This document shows, in pieces, positions 46,601-56,852 of a stretch of DNA of 64,000 nt. Both the position numbers and the translations under genes were made by a program. Within the stretch, counting starts at the first letter, position 1. Every line of letters starts with the position of its first letter. The notes under the pieces are model-generated. The model made no database searches. It was not told where the DNA came from and saw nothing but the letters and a program-made list of their open reading frames with translations. Source of the stretch: Phytophthora sp. 'mugwort' (Eukaryota; Oomycota; Peronosporomycetes; Peronosporales; Peronosporaceae); contig JAUCEF010000002.1 of assembly GCA_033558025.1 (NCBI GenBank), positions 2,852,001-2,916,000 on the forward strand, in the 5' to 3' direction.

Positions 46601-47692
46601 AAAATCGACCTTCTTGACCGATTGTTCTCGTTCTTCCGACTGAATCACATGAACTGGAACGTGGGTGTCTTTATCTCCATCCTCAAATGCAACATCGACA
46701 GTGCCATCGCTCCGAACGCGAGAGATCCGACCTCGGAAAAGTTTCGTGCCACCTTGGAACGGTGCGTTCACTATATCTCCAACTTTTAACGAAGATTTCT
46801 TCTTCTTCTTTGGTGTTTCACTCTCTTTGTTATCATTAACTCGTTCGATCTCATCGTCTTGACTGGACTCAACAGCTTCAATCAGACTTGCATCCACGCG
46901 GGCTTCCGAGTCGCCATCGTCATATTTGATATCATACGTTCCGTTCATAGAAACCTTGACGATTTGACCTGGGAACAACCGCTTCCCCTTTCCATAATAC
47001 GCTTTCACTCGATCACCTATTTGCCATCGTATTTGCTTCGTCGTGACACGCTTTTTCTCGTCTTCGCGACGGGTTTTCGTGTCTTCTATGGCTTCGATCC
47101 ATTCAGCTTTCACTCGCTTCTCTTCATCTCCATCCTCATACAGAACATCATACGTTCCGTCACTATGTACGCGTTGAATCTGCCCTGGAAAAAGCTTGTT
47201 GCCTCCTTTGTATCGAGCTTTCACGCGTTCATCCACACGGAAAGTCTCCATCTTAGAAACCGCTTCAAGATCCACCGACGCCATCTTCTTCTCCACGTCT
47301 CCGTCCGAATACTGGACGTCGTATACACCGTCTCGATGCACGCGAATGATCCGACCAGGGAACCATCGACTGCCTCCGTTGGCTCTCGCTCGAACCGCGT
47401 CTCCGACTTGCAGTGTCAACGTCTTGAGATTGTCCGTATCTACTGACAATGCCGCAAGTTTCGCTGGAGATTTCTTCACTAGCTCGGTAGCTCCCAGTCG
47501 AATTGGAGACTTGTTCTCCTTGGTATCACTCATATCTCGAGCTTCTTCGACGTCTTCCAATGGTACATTTTTCTTTAATGAACCATTGTTCAGCTTAATA
47601 ACGCACGTGTTCGAAACTGATCGGATCTGAATCAAGACGCCAATGTCCGCTGAGCCCACAATCCCCACTAACATCCCCGTCTTGAGCGTCAT
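31625..47692 (-). CDS. Giant Tudor-repeat / PUB / EF-hand protein, eight exons, about 5,175 residues
   Basis: Exons on the minus strand: 47,692-44,783; 44,725-44,580; 44,493-44,439; 44,365-44,216; 44,148-40,834; 40,745-40,455; 40,377-39,367; 39,274-31,625. Every junction has GT...AG ends and keeps frame, with introns of 57-92 bp. Domains: about 12 Tudor-like repeats (about 80-990; VGD.V.ARYK.G.K.FPG.I then DGTYDI.YDDGD), the last split by intron 1; serine-rich linker; four PUB domains (about 1447-1507, 1572-1638, 1852-1924, 1990-2054; pattern NP.D..YWRLR...FE.KIG...A.ELL..IGF) with an EF-hand-like segment between (about 1745-1812); WD-like strands (about 2590-2900); a kinase-like degenerate segment (about 3520-3760); long helical region; two C-terminal EF-hands (about 5105-5165; DVDGDGVISFIDL and DHSGQGVVSFEDF). 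PUB domains bind p97/Cdc48 tails in other proteins; Tudor folds bind methylated Lys/Arg. The role is unknown. A split into two or three genes is possible but the splice chain argues against it. Confidence 0.75.
44783..47692 (-). repeat. Tandem Tudor-like repeat block within the giant gene (exon 1)
   Basis: About eleven complete units of 70-85 residues each are encoded here, and the twelfth is completed by exon 2. Each unit has a conserved 45-50-residue core: a hydrophobic V-G-D start, a K/R-rich A.YK.G, FPG.I.RV, DGTYDI.YDDGD.E..V, then a variable Ser/Lys/Asp/Glu linker of 15-40 residues. Units 10-12 are the most diverged (one has DVGAS in place of DDGDS). A degenerate unit sits at the extreme N-terminus (GMLVGIVGSADIGVLIQ). 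The core matches the small beta-barrel of Tudor/Agenet-type domains by pattern. The repeat cores are similar while the linkers are not, so the array looks like an old expansion under selection. Confidence 0.8.
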
Positions 47693-47817
47693 GAGGATCT
47701 CTCTTCGAACGGACGCTAGATCCAAAGACTTAACCTATCTAAAACTATCTCGAGATGATCCGTTACCCGTGACCCAGTTTTAGCCTACTAGACTGTCGAA
47801 AAACGTGTCCAAGTTCC

Positions 47818-50800
47818 ATGCCGTCGCTCAGGACGTTAAAGCCCATGGACCCACTCAGTGCGTCGCTGGGCGCGGTGCCGCTCGTGCCACGTCCGCATAC
47901 TGCAGTCGAGTCTATGACTCGTACGAACACCATGTCCACCAAAATCTCGCAAAGTTTGACGACGCGTCGACTCCAGTCGCAGGTTGTGCCGGAAAGTTCA
48001 GTCGACAAACGGGCACGTGAGAGCTCCGTGTCGAGAGCGACGGCTGTGAGCGAGTTCATTATCTTCCTTAAAATCATGGACGAAGTGGCTATCCATCATC
48101 TTACCCTGTATTTCATCAACATCAACACTCTGACTGTGATTCTCAAGATGGAAAAATCATTCGCCAAATATTACGCCAGTTCCCAACGGAAATTGTATCT
48201 ACGTGGACTACTCACTCTCATCGGCTTTATGCTCTCGACTTTTGTGTACGACTATATTGTACTCTGGGAAGATTACAGCGTGGGCACAAACGCTACTGCA
48301 GACGGCGTCGTCAGCACCAAACTCCCGAAATTCACGATTGTTGTCGTCTTGAAACTCGCCGTAGTGCTTCCTGTGCTGCTTCTTACGTTCTTCCGTGCAA
48401 GAAAACATCCGTATGAAAAAGACTTTAAGCTCACATGGATCTGTATCATTGTGGTTGCATGCTATCCGGTCGTTTACAACAAGATTACCAACGACTATGG
48501 CGTCTCATGGGTCTGTCTTGTGATCATGTACGTCTATAGCTGCACTCCCATCCGGTTCTTCCCCGTCTCGATCTTTTGTCTTGGCTATTTAGCCACATAC
48601 GTCATTGTTATGCTTGCGTATGTCCCGGGTAGTGCGAGTTCATCTGCTTCTTCCAGTCGACAAGAGATTGCGAACGAGACGCTCTACGCGTGTCTCTTTT
48701 TCTTTCTCATCTTGTTACCAAGTCAGTCTCGAGAATTCGCTATCCGTGTGAGTTACATGAGTGAGCTCATGGTCTTGTTACAACAAGAACAGTTAAAGAT
48801 GGAAGAGACCCGGTCCAAAGCGTTACTTAACAGTATGCTTCCTGAATCCATCGTCGTACAGCTCCAATGTGGGCGAGAACTTATCGCTGACGAATACGCT
48901 GAAGCCACTGTGCTCTTTGCTGAAGTATGCGACTTTGACCTCTTCTCGTCCAAACTCCAGCCTCAGCAAGTCGTCGAGTTACTTAACCTGCTTTTCTACA
49001 AATTCGACAAACTCGTAGACGTCCACCACGTGCATAAAGTAGAGACTATTGGGGCTGTGTATATGGTCGTTGGGGGCTGTCCCGATGTGATCGTTAACCA
49101 CGCCGAACTGGTCGCAAATCTCGCGCTTGATATGATCCGCTGTATCCCTGAAGTGAGTGCCAAAATCGCACGCAAAACATGGGGCCACTTGGTCACAAAT
49201 CTTAATATTCGGGTAGGACTTAACACTGGCGGGTTAATGGCAGGCGTTGTGGGGATACGGAACCCACGCTTTAAACTCTTTGGCGACACTGTCAACGTCG
49301 CGTCACGTATGGAGACAACCAATTTACCTGGACAGATTCAAATCACGGAAGCGACTCATCATGCTATTTATCACAAATTCCATACAGCATTACGAGGAAA
49401 AGTCTTTGTCAAAGGCCGAGGTGACATGAACACGTACTTCTTGCGTGGTAAAGATGGCTACATCGTCCCACCAGCTTCAATTGTGACTCGGGAACATAGT
49501 GAATTAGTAGCAGAATCAACACGAACGAGTCCAACGACAGGACGTGCACGTCGAACTAGTCGCATCTCTGGAGTAAACATTAACGTTATTCCCGAGCACA
49601 TCAAGACGGACGGCTCAAAATCCGAGCCAAGTGCGGAAACGACCCTTATTTCTTCATTACCAACCATCTCCAAGCTCCCGAACGCTCGTCAGCCACGACG
49701 TGTTAGTCGTATGGGGACACTGGAGTCATCTAACAGACAACAGTCGATCGCTAACTTTCTAACTCTAACGCCGTCAGACCGAAACTCGTCCGTTATCATG
49801 CAACTACCTGAAGGTACAAAGCTTCCGTCGATCCCTCATTCGAGTCGAGAGGAGACCAGACCGACCCCGTCTCAAACTCTACTCGCTTTAGCTGACCAGC
49901 CTCCGTCGCCGTCGGCACCTCTACGACTAACTCAGCGACGAGGAACTGTGAGTGCTCTTAAACGCCATAGTTTAAGCCCCATTGCCACTGTTCGACGCTC
50001 ACTATTTCGAGAAAATATTTTCGATATTGTCGAGGATATTGACGCGAACGGAGACCCGGAATTCGAAGAGAATGTCGTCTTTAGTGCCACCATTATGACG
50101 CTTCCCAAGGGGTTGACGCGTACTGAAGTGCTTTTCCGTGTACACGGGAACCGACCAGGTTTTCGTAGTCTTACAAAAGAGACATACGAGTTCGAAGAGA
50201 GTTACCGTGTGGAGAATCGTGCTCGTTGGCTGCGGTTTCTCCGCATCTCCGTCACTGTATTTCTCGTCCTTAAACCGTTTTTGACACTTTACCAGACCAT
50301 TCGATTGTCGACGCTCCGCTCATTTGACGAAAGCCAAATCATTTTCTTACTTAACTTTTGCATCATGTATCCGGTAATGCTGGCGTTCTTGTTGCACACT
50401 TTCTCGCCACATTTCAGCAACTGGGAGCAATTGGCTTCCGTGGCCGTCATCTCGGTCGTCGCCGTCGTCTTGTGTGCTGAAAGTCTCGCGACGAACTCAC
50501 TCGGTCACGCTTATATGAGTGCGCTGGCTTTGTACCAATGCTACTTCGCGAATGTGTCGTTCCTGCTTCGTGTCGTCAATGGATTTGAGATTTTGGCGTT
50601 GTATTTACTCGCAAATCTCCTGATTGCGCCGTATTTTGGATGGGAAAGCAACGCGACTCAGCTCCGTATCCTGCGTAATGCACTTTACATCTTCATGTTC
50701 TTTGCGGGCCAGGCCTGGGTCGTCTTTAACTCGGAGTTTAAGCAACGGATTAATCACTACCGCGATATTACACTCAACTCGCAGAAGCAAAAACTTGTCG

Positions 50801-51450
50801 AAGAAGAGGCTCGGATCACTAAACTGTTGCTTAACCTGCTTCCAGAGACCATTGTACATAAGCTCAAAGAGGACCCGCAAACCACGATCGCCGACTTTTT
50901 CGATAATGTGACGGTATTATTCACCGATATGGTGAATTTTACAGCTTACTCGTCCAAAGTCTCGGCCATGGAGCTCGTCCAGTTCCTCAATGATATGTAC
51001 ACGCGCTTCGACACGATCGCAGAGCGCGAGGTGCTCTACAAGGTTGAGATCATCGGCGATGCCTACTTTGTTGTAGGTGGCTGCCCTATTGTCAATACGA
51101 ACAATGCATTAGCGGTCGTGACTGCTGCCACCGACATGTTTGCAGCATTACCGCTGCTGCGACGCAACTGCGGCGTGCCCGACCTCAACATCCGCATTGG
51201 TGTGCACTCGGGCCCCGTATTGGCTGGCGTCGTTGGTAGCAAAGACCCTCGGTACCATCTTTTTGGGGACACGGTGAGTATCGCGCACTTCTTGGAGAGC
51301 AGCGGCGTGCCTGGCCGTATCCACGTCAGTGAGAGCACATGGGCCAGTATGAACAAGGAGACACCCGGTCACGGCTTCAAGGTCGAGTACCACACGCTGC
51401 TCTCCATCAACGGCAGCAACAAGAAGCTCCGGACGTACTTTGTGCTGTGA
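47818..51450 (+). CDS. Membrane nucleotidyl cyclase with two class III catalytic domains
   Basis: Makes a cyclic nucleotide (cAMP or cGMP) at a membrane. It is a single exon of 1,210 residues with the start ATG at 47,818. Layout: about 90-residue soluble N-terminus; six hydrophobic segments (about 128-300); catalytic domain C1 (about 355-540); a Ser/Pro-rich linker; six further hydrophobic segments (about 800-965); catalytic domain C2 (about 1025-1210). This is the 12-segment architecture of animal transmembrane adenylyl cyclases. In C1 the two metal positions are E369 and A413, but the transition-state Asn493 and Arg497 are present. In C2 the metal Asp residues D1037 and D1081 are present, but the Asn/Arg positions are S1154 and F1158. 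Activity would therefore need a C1-C2 interface with the roles reversed. Purine-site residues (E409 and K486 in C1; E1077 and H1147 in C2) fit neither standard ATP nor GTP pattern. It is divergent from the giant gene with a 125-bp gap. Confidence 0.92.
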   Translation: MPSLRTLKPMDPLSASLGAVPLVPRPHTAVESMTRTNTMSTKISQSLTTRRLQSQVVPESSVDKRARESSVSRATAVSEFIIFLKIMDEVAIHHLTLYFININTLTVILKMEKSFAKYYASSQRKLYLRGLLTLIGFMLSTFVYDYIVLWEDYSVGTNATADGVVSTKLPKFTIVVVLKLAVVLPVLLLTFFRARKHPYEKDFKLTWICIIVVACYPVVYNKITNDYGVSWVCLVIMYVYSCTPIRFFPVSIFCLGYLATYVIVMLAYVPGSASSSASSSRQEIANETLYACLFFFLILLPSQSREFAIRVSYMSELMVLLQQEQLKMEETRSKALLNSMLPESIVVQLQCGRELIADEYAEATVLFAEVCDFDLFSSKLQPQQVVELLNLLFYKFDKLVDVHHVHKVETIGAVYMVVGGCPDVIVNHAELVANLALDMIRCIPEVSAKIARKTWGHLVTNLNIRVGLNTGGLMAGVVGIRNPRFKLFGDTVNVASRMETTNLPGQIQITEATHHAIYHKFHTALRGKVFVKGRGDMNTYFLRGKDGYIVPPASIVTREHSELVAESTRTSPTTGRARRTSRISGVNINVIPEHIKTDGSKSEPSAETTLISSLPTISKLPNARQPRRVSRMGTLESSNRQQSIANFLTLTPSDRNSSVIMQLPEGTKLPSIPHSSREETRPTPSQTLLALADQPPSPSAPLRLTQRRGTVSALKRHSLSPIATVRRSLFRENIFDIVEDIDANGDPEFEENVVFSATIMTLPKGLTRTEVLFRVHGNRPGFRSLTKETYEFEESYRVENRARWLRFLRISVTVFLVLKPFLTLYQTIRLSTLRSFDESQIIFLLNFCIMYPVMLAFLLHTFSPHFSNWEQLASVAVISVVAVVLCAESLATNSLGHAYMSALALYQCYFANVSFLLRVVNGFEILALYLLANLLIAPYFGWESNATQLRILRNALYIFMFFAGQAWVVFNSEFKQRINHYRDITLNSQKQKLVEEEARITKLLLNLLPETIVHKLKEDPQTTIADFFDNVTVLFTDMVNFTAYSSKVSAMELVQFLNDMYTRFDTIAEREVLYKVEIIGDAYFVVGGCPIVNTNNALAVVTAATDMFAALPLLRRNCGVPDLNIRIGVHSGPVLAGVVGSKDPRYHLFGDTVSIAHFLESSGVPGRIHVSESTWASMNKETPGHGFKVEYHTLLSINGSNKKLRTYFVL

Positions 51451-53233
51451 GGCGTACGAGACAATATTTAAAATGCGGTATCCTGCACTATTATACTGTT
51501 AATACTGTAGTAACCTTTACACGGACTACAACTTGTACAGTACTGCCGACCACCGAGACGGCAGGCCGGATATCAATAACGCACCGGCGGGACCAAAGTA
51601 GTAGTCGTATGTTCGCGCGCGACATGACCAGCACCCGACAAACTCAGGCAGAGTCTCAGCAGCCTCGTCAAGTTGATGACCATCGCTGGTTAATAATCAG
51701 ATCGAAAAAAAGGTTCTCAGTTCTGTCCCTCCACTGGTGGGGCCCAGCAATCAATCATGGCGCGACAGGAAAATCCCGAACTGTTCGGAATGTGCGGTGC
51801 TCCGCAGACGAAGATGGAGGCGAATCTCTTGCCTCTATTATAGTTCGCTGCGTGTCGTCGGTTGCAGGCAGACTTGGAAAGTGCTCGCCCCCAAGCAAGC
51901 AAAGGTGAGACCAGACTGACGTGGCGCCACCACATACAAACTCCAAGTGTGGCGACAGCAGCGGCGCGTCACTGTAATGAAACCTAGCCTCATCGGTTGA
52001 TCGTATCCGTACTATACACGCTAGAAATCCCACTTTAAATGGGCATGTAGTGCATAAAATAGGGATGGACTACTGCGCCCATTTCATCCTGCGAGAACTT
52101 TTCCTGCGGATCGGTGACTGAGTCGCTGAAGATGCTGTTAGATGCAGCCCAGACGACAGACATGTAAGCTCATTTGGCGACTACCTTTTTATTAGAAGTC
52201 GCACACAGCTACTTTGCTATGTGTATCTAGCTAGCAGCACCAACGGCACTTTATTCTGCGAGAAATAATACTTGAGACTTTGCCCCGTCAATAATAACTA
52301 CGTGAGGCTGAACACATTCTACAGGTTATAGTTCGGTGTAGCCAACCCGAGGGTGTGTGTGTTCATTGGAAGCCTTGCACACCGCGAGTTACAACCTCTA
52401 CAACAAGTCACATAAGCGGCAGGTTTACAGCTACCCCCCCCCTTAAGCAAGAAAAAAAACGACAACTCACGTACTAGAGTTCGATCCGCTTGGTACCAGT
52501 AAGATATGGCAATGGTGAATAAAATGAATTGATAGCAACACGTCGAGAAAAACCAATGGGCTAAGAAGGTTCTGCCCATTTTATCTTAAAATGAAGTACC
52601 CATCAACCAAGGCGATTTTCGTGCAGTCGAAGCATTGAGACGCGGCGAGATCTAGGGCGAATGACGATCGTCCACCCTTAATGACAGGATGGCAGCGAGC
52701 AAGCTTTGTATTTTCAAGCGGGTGAGATGCCGTGCGCTGGACCATTGTCTCTAGGGAAAACGAAATGTACAGGTAGAAATGTCCTGATCTGCAAAGAATA
52801 GAGCTTGCCCCAGGTTATTAAGTAGGGTTTCTGCTGCAATTGAAGTTAATCTAACGACGAGACGTTTGGAATCGAATCGTGCACCGTTAATCCGTCATTA
52901 CGTATTACAAGAACCTAATAAAAACCTTCGCTATACAGTGGGTACTCCAGTCACGGAGTAGCAGCAAGTACCATGCAAACTGAATTTCGGCGGCCTGCCG
53001 ACTCCTCGTTGTTGAAGCAGTACCTGCCTTGTATCATCACCGGCAGCCTCGCAGTCCCCTCTGTCGCTCGTCGACGACATGGGCATAACATTGCCAGTGC
53101 ATCGTCCACCCTAAGCTATTATCTGGATAATACTATACGTTATACATGCTTCAACGTATACTGTCCTCGCTCGTCGCACGCTTCCCCTCGCCCATAATCG
53201 AAACGGAAGCCTCACGCGCAAGTGTCAGCGAAA
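51451..53233. other. Intergenic stretch without a supported gene
   Basis: About 1.8 kb between the cyclase and the PFKFB gene. Longest frames (51,339-51,908 plus; 52,319-52,579 minus) have no recognisable motif. Two similar short segments, around 52,055-52,090 and inverted around 52,555-52,590, both contain ATAAAAT...GGG...GCCCATT and may be the ends of an old small transposon, but the match is weak. The last 200 bp are pyrimidine-rich and likely hold the PFKFB promoter. Confidence 0.4.
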
Positions 53234-55560
53234 ATGAGCTCGGACGCGGCGGCCAACCACGCGGACGGCTCCACTAGCCCCTTGTCCCTCAACTCCCCCA
53301 GCTCAGCGCCCATTATGGTGCACGTGGACCCCGTGGTGGCGGTTAAGACGCCGCTACTGAACGTGCACGAGGAGGCGGAGCATCTGTATCCGGCCGTGAT
53401 CGAGTGGTCCCGCCCGTGCCATTCCGTGGGCGTCACTGGCACCTTTAACAAGTGAGTGTCCGGCGCTTTTGTCCCTAAATTATGACCATCCTAACGTTTT
53501 GTCTACCCAGTTGGGGCTCGCAAATTCTGCTCAAGAAGCACAAGATGGCGGAGGACGGCGCCCCACTCTTCAGTGTTAAGCTTTGGCTGCCTGTGGGCAC
53601 GCATCTGTTCAAGTTCTGCGTGGACGGCGCGTGGCAGTACGACCCTGAGGTGACGTTTGCGCCCGATGAGTACGGCAACCTCAACAACTTTATGAAGATC
53701 GCCCCTAGCGTGGATTTGCAGACTAAGGAGAAGCCTCTGCAGCGAGCGATCCGTACCATCATCCGTGACGCCAGTGAGGGACTCCCCGTCATGAACCCTT
53801 TGGCTAGTGAAGAGCTCATGAAGCTCCGTCTGCAGACGTCTCCTGTGCTGCGTCCGCAACGGTCGCCCAACTCCAAGACGCCCCAACATCATTCACGGCA
53901 TGACAGTCGATCAGAGCCAGCACCACGCTCGACGCCACTTACGGCGCCTCGTAAGCCGCAGGAGATGGAGGATTCAGAGTACGGCATTGAAGTAAACAGG
54001 CGACGCATGAGCAACCACAGCTTGTTGGGACACAGCGGTAGCATGCCCCGTATACGAGCCGGTACGTTGACGCGGTCAAAGAGCGAGGAATCGCTGAGCC
54101 ACGCAGCGTCGTGCACGAATCTGGCGGCGGCGGATGTGTCGACGCCCAAGTACACAAACTATTTGGATGATGCGATTGCCAACTCGGTGCTGCTGGCTGC
54201 CACCACGCAGCACTTTGGCGGCGATTTGGTGACCCACGAGCACAATACCCGTGCGCAGCTCGGTGGACACCGCTCCGTGTTGGTGCGTGGTCCGCACACT
54301 GCGATGCAGACGACCCCACAGCACCGTAGCGGCGGTAAACTGATCATTTTCCTGGTGGGTCTGCCTGGTCGCGGCAAGACGTACATTGGACACATCCTGG
54401 CGCGTCATTTGACGTGGATGGGCCACCAGTCGCGTACGTTTAACACTGGAGAGTATCGCCGAAAGCTTGTGGGCTCGAACGTGAATCACGCGTTCTGGGA
54501 CCCGTTCAACGAGGAATCGTTCCAGATCCGCACCGATCTGTCGAAGAAATGTCTGGAGGACTCGATTGCTGCGCTCGAGAGCAACAACTGCGACTGTGTG
54601 ATCTTTGATGCCACCAACGTGACACGCAAGCGCCGTCAAATGCTTGTGAACGAGGTGCACCAGCGTTACAAGTGCGAAATGATGTTTATCGAGTCAGTGT
54701 GCGACGATCCGGACCTCATCGCGTCTTCGATCAACGACATGAAGTTAAACTCGGCGGATTACGCTGGCCAGACGATGGAGGAGGCAGCGGAAGACTACAA
54801 CAACCGCATCAACCACTACCAATCGCTGTACGAGCCACTTGCAGCAGATCTGGAGGGCGCACCGTTTATTAAGATCATCGACGTTGGCCGCCAGATTTTC
54901 TGCAATCAGGTGTACGGCTACTTGCAGTCGCGTATCATGTTCCTGATGGCCAATCTGAACCTCAAACCACGACCCATTTGGCTCAGTCGACACGGTGAGA
55001 GTATGTACAACACACAGAAGCGGATTGGTGGCGATGCACCTTTGAGTCCACTGGGCGTACAGTACGCCGAGCAGCTAGACCGATTCATCGACGCGTACTA
55101 CCCGACACCTGACACAGAACTCGCCGTTTGGACATCCACGATGCTGCGTACAGGAATGACTGTCGAACGCATTGCGACCCGTGGCCGCTCGATTGTGAAG
55201 TGGAAACAACTCGATGAAATTGATGCCGGTATCTGCGACGGCATGACGTACGAACAGGTGGCTGAAGAGATGCCAGAGGAGTATGTGGCACGCAAGAACA
55301 ACAAACTACACTACCGTTACCCGCGTGGCGAGTCGTACCAGGATGTGATCCACCGCCTCGAGCCGGTGATCACGGAGCTCATGCGTATGGACCAACCCGT
55401 GCTGATCGTAGCGCACCAGGCTATCTTGCGTGTGTTGTACGCGTACCTCACCAACAAATCCCCGCACGAATGCCCGACGCTCAACATCCCGTTGCACGTG
55501 GTCATTCAGGTCACGCCCAGAGCCTACAAGTGTGAGGAAGTGTGGCACCGCCCCATGTAG
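53234..55560 (+). CDS. CBM48-fused 6-phosphofructo-2-kinase/fructose-2,6-bisphosphatase
   Basis: Bifunctional cytosolic enzyme that makes and degrades fructose-2,6-bisphosphate, a regulator of glycolysis. Two exons: 53,234-53,451 and 53,511-55,560. The 59-bp intron has a GTGAGT donor and a CCCAG acceptor, phase 2, giving 755 residues. Domains: an AMPK-beta-like glycogen-binding module (CBM48) about 55-125 (GVTGTFNNWGS across the splice, then HLFKFCVDGAWQYDPE); a Ser/Arg-rich linker with likely phosphorylation sites (about 150-340); the kinase domain with P-loop GLPGRGKT (356-363); the phosphatase domain with RHGE (H567 phospho-acceptor) and AHQA (H708). All main catalytic residues for both activities are present. 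Plant enzymes carry a starch-binding module in a comparable place. The start is the first ATG of the frame, at 53,234. Confidence 0.94.
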
Positions 55561-55693
55561 ATGAAACCCCAGCCATGTCAGAACCAGAACAAGTCAAAAC
55601 ACTCTGCTGTCTCAACAATCTCTTGTCTGTCTAGTGTTTGACGCCGTCTCGGGCGACCTCACCGCAGAGTAGGCTGCCTGTTTTGCATACTCT

Positions 55694-56656
55694 TCATTCC
55701 TTCTCGCCTGCTGGTAGTCGTAGATAATACACCTCTAATCGATTCTTGTTGGCACCGATCGTTTGCTCATCGAGTCTGCACTCCAGTTTGGTCGCCTTGT
55801 CCACGAAATCCAAGAACTTGTCGATGCCGTCCTGGTTGCGGCGTTCTACGCCCATGAGCACGACACAGTGGGGGTTTGCCAAACACAACAGCTCCATAGT
55901 CTGTGCCAGTGCACACCAAGATTTCCCATACAACGGCTCGTAGATGCAGTCGCAGGACAGCACCACATCCACCTTCTCGTTCGGGTACTGAGTCAGATAC
56001 GCGTTCGTCTGTTGCACGCCCCAGCTCAGCGGCCTCGCCACAATTTCCCCGCCGTTATCGATATTCTCGCCAAGCTCTTCACCGCCAGGAAGACGCAGCA
56101 CCTCGGCATTGGCTGCCAGATTTACGTGCATCAGTCGGAGCAGCTCGTCCTGCTCCGTGAGCACCACGTGCTTGGCGCCGGCGACTCGTGCCGCCATGCC
56201 CGGCACACCACTGTATAAAACACATACAAATAAAATACCAAGAATGAGTTACATATTCAATGCAAACAATAATCAACTACCACGCACATGCCGGCGCCAA
56301 GTTCGAGGACACGCAAGGAATTGCTCGAGTCTTCAAGTTGCTGGCGATAGTCCGCCAAAAACCTTCGCGCCAAGTGAACCGCAGCGTCCCACAACAACGT
56401 TCCTGCCCAAGCTGCGCCGGAAAAGAGCGGGGCGAGCTCATCCGCTTGCTGTCAAATGCCAAGTCCAGTGTTTTAATCACAAGACTGTCGTAGGAAACCC
56501 GGGATATCTCAATATACACAATGAACCCTTAGTTCGTACCATCAACAACGTCAAGTTCAGGTCCTTGCCGTTCACACGCACGCGCGTGGACTCCTCCACC
56601 TTGTCCACGTTCTCCTCAGGGAAGACCTGCACGGCCGCAGCGAGATGTCCCACCAT
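55694..56656 (-). CDS. METTL21-type protein-lysine methyltransferase
   Basis: Predicted S-adenosylmethionine-dependent methyltransferase of the family 16 protein-lysine type. Three exons: 56,656-56,540; 56,448-56,288; 56,210-55,694. Introns of 91 and 77 bp have GT...AG ends in phases 0 and 2, giving 264 residues. Evidence: GTLLWDAAVHLARRF, the W-D-A block before motif I; motif I LELGAGIGVPG (about 87-97), split across the second intron; an acidic residue in motif II (LTEQDE); and the DXXY-like motif D180-Y183 (SCDCIYEPLY) typical of METTL21 and related enzymes. The third exon alone would lack motif I, which supports the spliced model. It is convergent with the PFKFB gene (133-bp gap) and divergent from the first SANT gene (196-bp gap). 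The substrate is not predictable from sequence. Confidence 0.85.
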
Positions 56657-56852
56657 CGACCACTCAATTCGCAGCGAAAAAGTGCGTGAAAAATTGCCAC
56701 ATCAGGTAAGTACCGCAAATAATCAGTTAAATAACCTACCCAAACTATACAAACCTCAAGTAGTATCATATTTGCGAGGTATTGAATTCACGTGTTCGTG
56801 GTTAGTCCAGTGTAGGATTTCCCGAAGGCAAAAAAAAAAAACCGAAGTCCCG

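Noticed and set aside
44741..47725. The Tudor-repeat frame as a stand-alone gene
   Set aside because: Its 3' end runs past a GTACGT donor; splicing to 44,725 completes the last Tudor repeat, while reading through gives an unrelated tail.
52484..52500. B-box-like GTTCGATCC suggesting a tRNA gene
   Set aside because: No A box or cloverleaf pairing at the right distance upstream.
52055..52590. Small DNA transposon with terminal inverted repeats
   Set aside because: The two end segments match only loosely over about 33 bases and no target duplication is visible.
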